From contig DKYT01000064.1 of the NCBI GenBank assembly GCA_002492465.1, positions 1 to 64,000 on the forward strand: a stretch of 64,000 nucleotides of DNA, read 5' to 3'. Positions 62,853-64,000 of the stretch are shown here, one piece after another. The stretch's first letter is position 1, and each line of letters starts with the position of its first letter. The position numbers and the translations under genes are program-made. The notes below the pieces were generated by a model that saw nothing but the letters and a program-made list of their open reading frames with translations, had not been told where the DNA came from and did no database searches. Origin of the DNA: Lachnospiraceae bacterium UBA7093 (GTDB lineage: Bacteria; Bacillota; Clostridia; Lachnospirales; Lachnospiraceae).

Positions 62853-63071
62853 ATGAATAATAAATGTCTTGACTGTATCGCGCTTACAATTGCGATTATA
62901 GGCGCAGTTAACTGGGGGCTTCTGGGATTTTTTCACTTTGACCTTGTAGCGTTTATCTTCGGAAATATGTCATGGATATCCAGAATCATCTATGCCATCG
63001 TCGGAATCAGCGGTCTTTACCTGATTACTTTTTATATGTATGCCGGCGGCACTTCAAAAACCCGAGAATAG
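62853..63071 (+). CDS. DUF378 family small membrane protein
   Basis: A 72-residue protein with two TM helices and the DUF378 signature LTIAIIGAVNWGLLGFFHFD, followed by ISRIIYAIVGISGLYLI. ATG behind ATGGAGG. Function unknown. The 230 bases upstream carry the livJ promoter on the other strand and no convincing plus-strand promoter. Confidence 0.9.
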   Translation: MNNKCLDCIALTIAIIGAVNWGLLGFFHFDLVAFIFGNMSWISRIIYAIVGISGLYLITFYMYAGGTSKTRE

Positions 63072-63104
63072 CCACAGGGCTCTTTTAACAGGAAAAAGCT
63101 TTCA

Positions 63105-63151
63105 AAAAAGGAATCGGATGAAATCTTTATCATTGAAATCCGATTCCTTTT
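63105..63151. terminator. Bidirectional terminator between DUF378 gene and rsfS
   Basis: AAAAGGAATCGGAT (63106-63119) pairs exactly with ATCCGATTCCTTTT (63138-63151); A and T runs at the ends serve both strands. Confidence 0.9.
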
Positions 63152-63179
63152 CCATGAGATGTGCCTGGCGGGACACGCT

Positions 63180-63566
63180 TTATTCCCCCTTTATGGTTCC
63201 AGGCAAAATCTGTTTTCCGTCGTGCCAGATCCGTTCCAGATCGTAAAAGAGGCGGTTTTCTTTATCAAAGATATGAACCATGATATCTCCGAAATCAAGG
63301 AGCACCCAGTTAGCCGTATTGTACCCCTCGATCTGTTTCATGGGATAACCTGCTTTTCCAAGGGCTTCCTCCACTGCATCGGAAAGCGCCTGAATCTGAT
63401 TTCGATTGCTTCCGTTTGCAATGATGAAATAATCCGCAATCACGGATACGCCGCTGATATCGATTACTCTGATATCCTCCGCCTTTTTTTCTTCCAGCGC
63501 TTCGATTGCCTTTGCCGCCATTTCTTTTACCTGTTCCAGGGACAGATTTTCCATTTTTTTCATCAT
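63180..63566 (-). CDS. rsfS: Ribosome silencing factor RsfS
   Basis: A 128-residue factor that binds L14 of the large subunit and blocks subunit joining under starvation. Motifs: AEDIRVIDISGVSVIADYFI, ANGSNRNQIQAL, WVLLDFGDIMVHIF and YDLERIW. It overlaps yqeK by 4 bases. ATGs at 63566, 63563 and 63554 are all possible; the first two overlap the AAGGA site, so the true start may be slightly inside. Confidence 0.95.
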   Translation of the reverse strand: MMKKMENLSLEQVKEMAAKAIEALEEKKAEDIRVIDISGVSVIADYFIIANGSNRNQIQALSDAVEEALGKAGYPMKQIEGYNTANWVLLDFGDIMVHIFDKENRLFYDLERIWHDGKQILPGTIKGE

Positions 63567-64000
63567 TCCTTCTCTTTCTTTTGATTTTCTAAATAATAGT
63601 CATAGGTCTGCCGGGTCATAACGTCCACCGGGCTGTCTATGCTTTCGAGATATTTCAATGTATCCCGGAGAATCCCCAGAAGCGCCTGATCCAGATTCTG
63701 AAAGGCAAGCTGACGGATCCGGGTCAGGTTGGGCGCCTGTTTTCTCCCGGGTTCAATGTAATCCGCAATGTAAATAATCTTTTCCAGCAGGGACATCCCG
63801 GGGCGCCCGGTGGTATGGTTTGAAATGGCATTGAGAATATCCTGATCCTGGATATGATACTGTTTTCTGGCAATATAACACCCTGCCTTGGCGTGAAGCA
63901 AAAAGGGGTTTTTCCTTTCGATCTCGCTGATGGGGATATGGTGCTTTTCACAGATGGATAGCTTTTTCTCGTTGCTGATACATTTTGCACAATCATGTAA
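63563..64000 (-). CDS. yqeK: YqeK-like HD-domain Ap4A hydrolase (5' end cut by window)
   Basis: The frame is open from the window edge, giving 145 residues of the C-terminal part. Metal site HD in LHDCAKCISNEKK, LLHAKAGCYIARKQYHI, ISNHTTGRPGMSLLEKIIYI and ADYIEPGRK are all YqeK signatures. Family enzymes split diadenosine tetraphosphate symmetrically. Followed by rsfS with overlap, the common yqeK-rsfS order. The N-terminal 50 or so residues lie outside. Confidence 0.92.
   Translation of the reverse strand, partial: LHDCAKCISNEKKLSICEKHHIPISEIERKNPFLLHAKAGCYIARKQYHIQDQDILNAISNHTTGRPGMSLLEKIIYIADYIEPGRKQAPNLTRIRQLAFQNLDQALLGILRDTLKYLESIDSPVDVMTRQTYDYYLENQKKEKE

Noticed and set aside
1..64000. 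CRISPR arrays, rRNA or tRNA genes
   Set aside because: I saw no regularly spaced direct repeats and no cloverleaf or rRNA signatures in the gaps. Short tRNAs could be missed by eye, but no gap is both large and suited except 51114-51643, which does not show a tRNA.

Overview
The window looks like the chromosome of an anaerobic, spore-forming Clostridia bacterium, most likely a gut Lachnospiraceae. The support is a cotJ spore-coat operon, a monomeric [FeFe] hydrogenase, a radC-mreBCD-PBP2-minCDE-rodA cluster, LexA paired with a YneA-like protein, many TTG/GTG starts behind strong AGGAGG sites, and mid-range GC. I saw no rRNA, tRNA, CRISPR array, transposase or prophage. Taxonomy is inferred from gene content only.

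Layout. 1-1.1 kb: cotJABC (minus strand, cotJC cut by the edge). 1.2-4.8 kb: a GldA/GldG-like ABC export complex with a DUF4340 protein. 4.9-13.6 kb: a signalling and transport locus with a binding lipoprotein, YesM/YesN-type kinase and regulator, a second large binding lipoprotein, a fused two-domain permease and an ATPase with an unusual insertion. feoAB follows directly, which suggests iron. 16-21 kb: group B-like hydrogenase, gltX, a UvrD-like helicase and DUF1292. 21.2-25.4 kb: a GH13 debranching-enzyme homologue lacking its catalytic residues, DUF5662, a Cys-rich small protein, GtrA and a nuclease-fold-like protein. 25.4-33.8 kb: miaB-mutS-mutL-miaA and a methionine gamma-lyase-like gene. 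33.9-44.5 kb: the cell-shape and division-site cluster, mgsA and a D,D-carboxypeptidase. 44.5-51.1 kb: a small P-loop protein, an HlyD-like protein, yggS, sepF, aroB, lspA, an RluD-type enzyme and a cytidylate-kinase-like gene. 51.1-51.64 kb: a 530-base convergent gap with dense inverted repeats. 51.6-57.7 kb: dtd, an AI-2E-family permease, ttcA, a Xer-type recombinase, and the divergent yneA-like/lexA pair with several LexA boxes. 57.8-62.6 kb: livF-G-M-H and livJ. 62.8-64 kb: DUF378, rsfS and yqeK (cut by the edge).

How the parts work together. The 4.9-15.9 kb block reads as sense and import: the YesN-like regulator probably acts on the intergenic region at 8.38-8.49 kb, which carries 12-bp direct repeats, to switch on the downstream ABC importer. 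The mre/PBP2/min/rodA genes build the side wall and place the septum, and sepF and yggS belong to the same division neighbourhood. LexA and the YneA-like protein couple DNA damage to division arrest. Their shared control region holds a full-consensus promoter surrounded by LexA boxes.

The least ordinary items are the inserted ABC ATPase, the catalytically dead-looking GH13 protein, methylglyoxal synthase with Glu in place of its catalytic Asp, the very long PBP2, the structured gap at 51.2-51.4 kb, and the LexA box cluster. I found no complete undescribed defence or mobile system.
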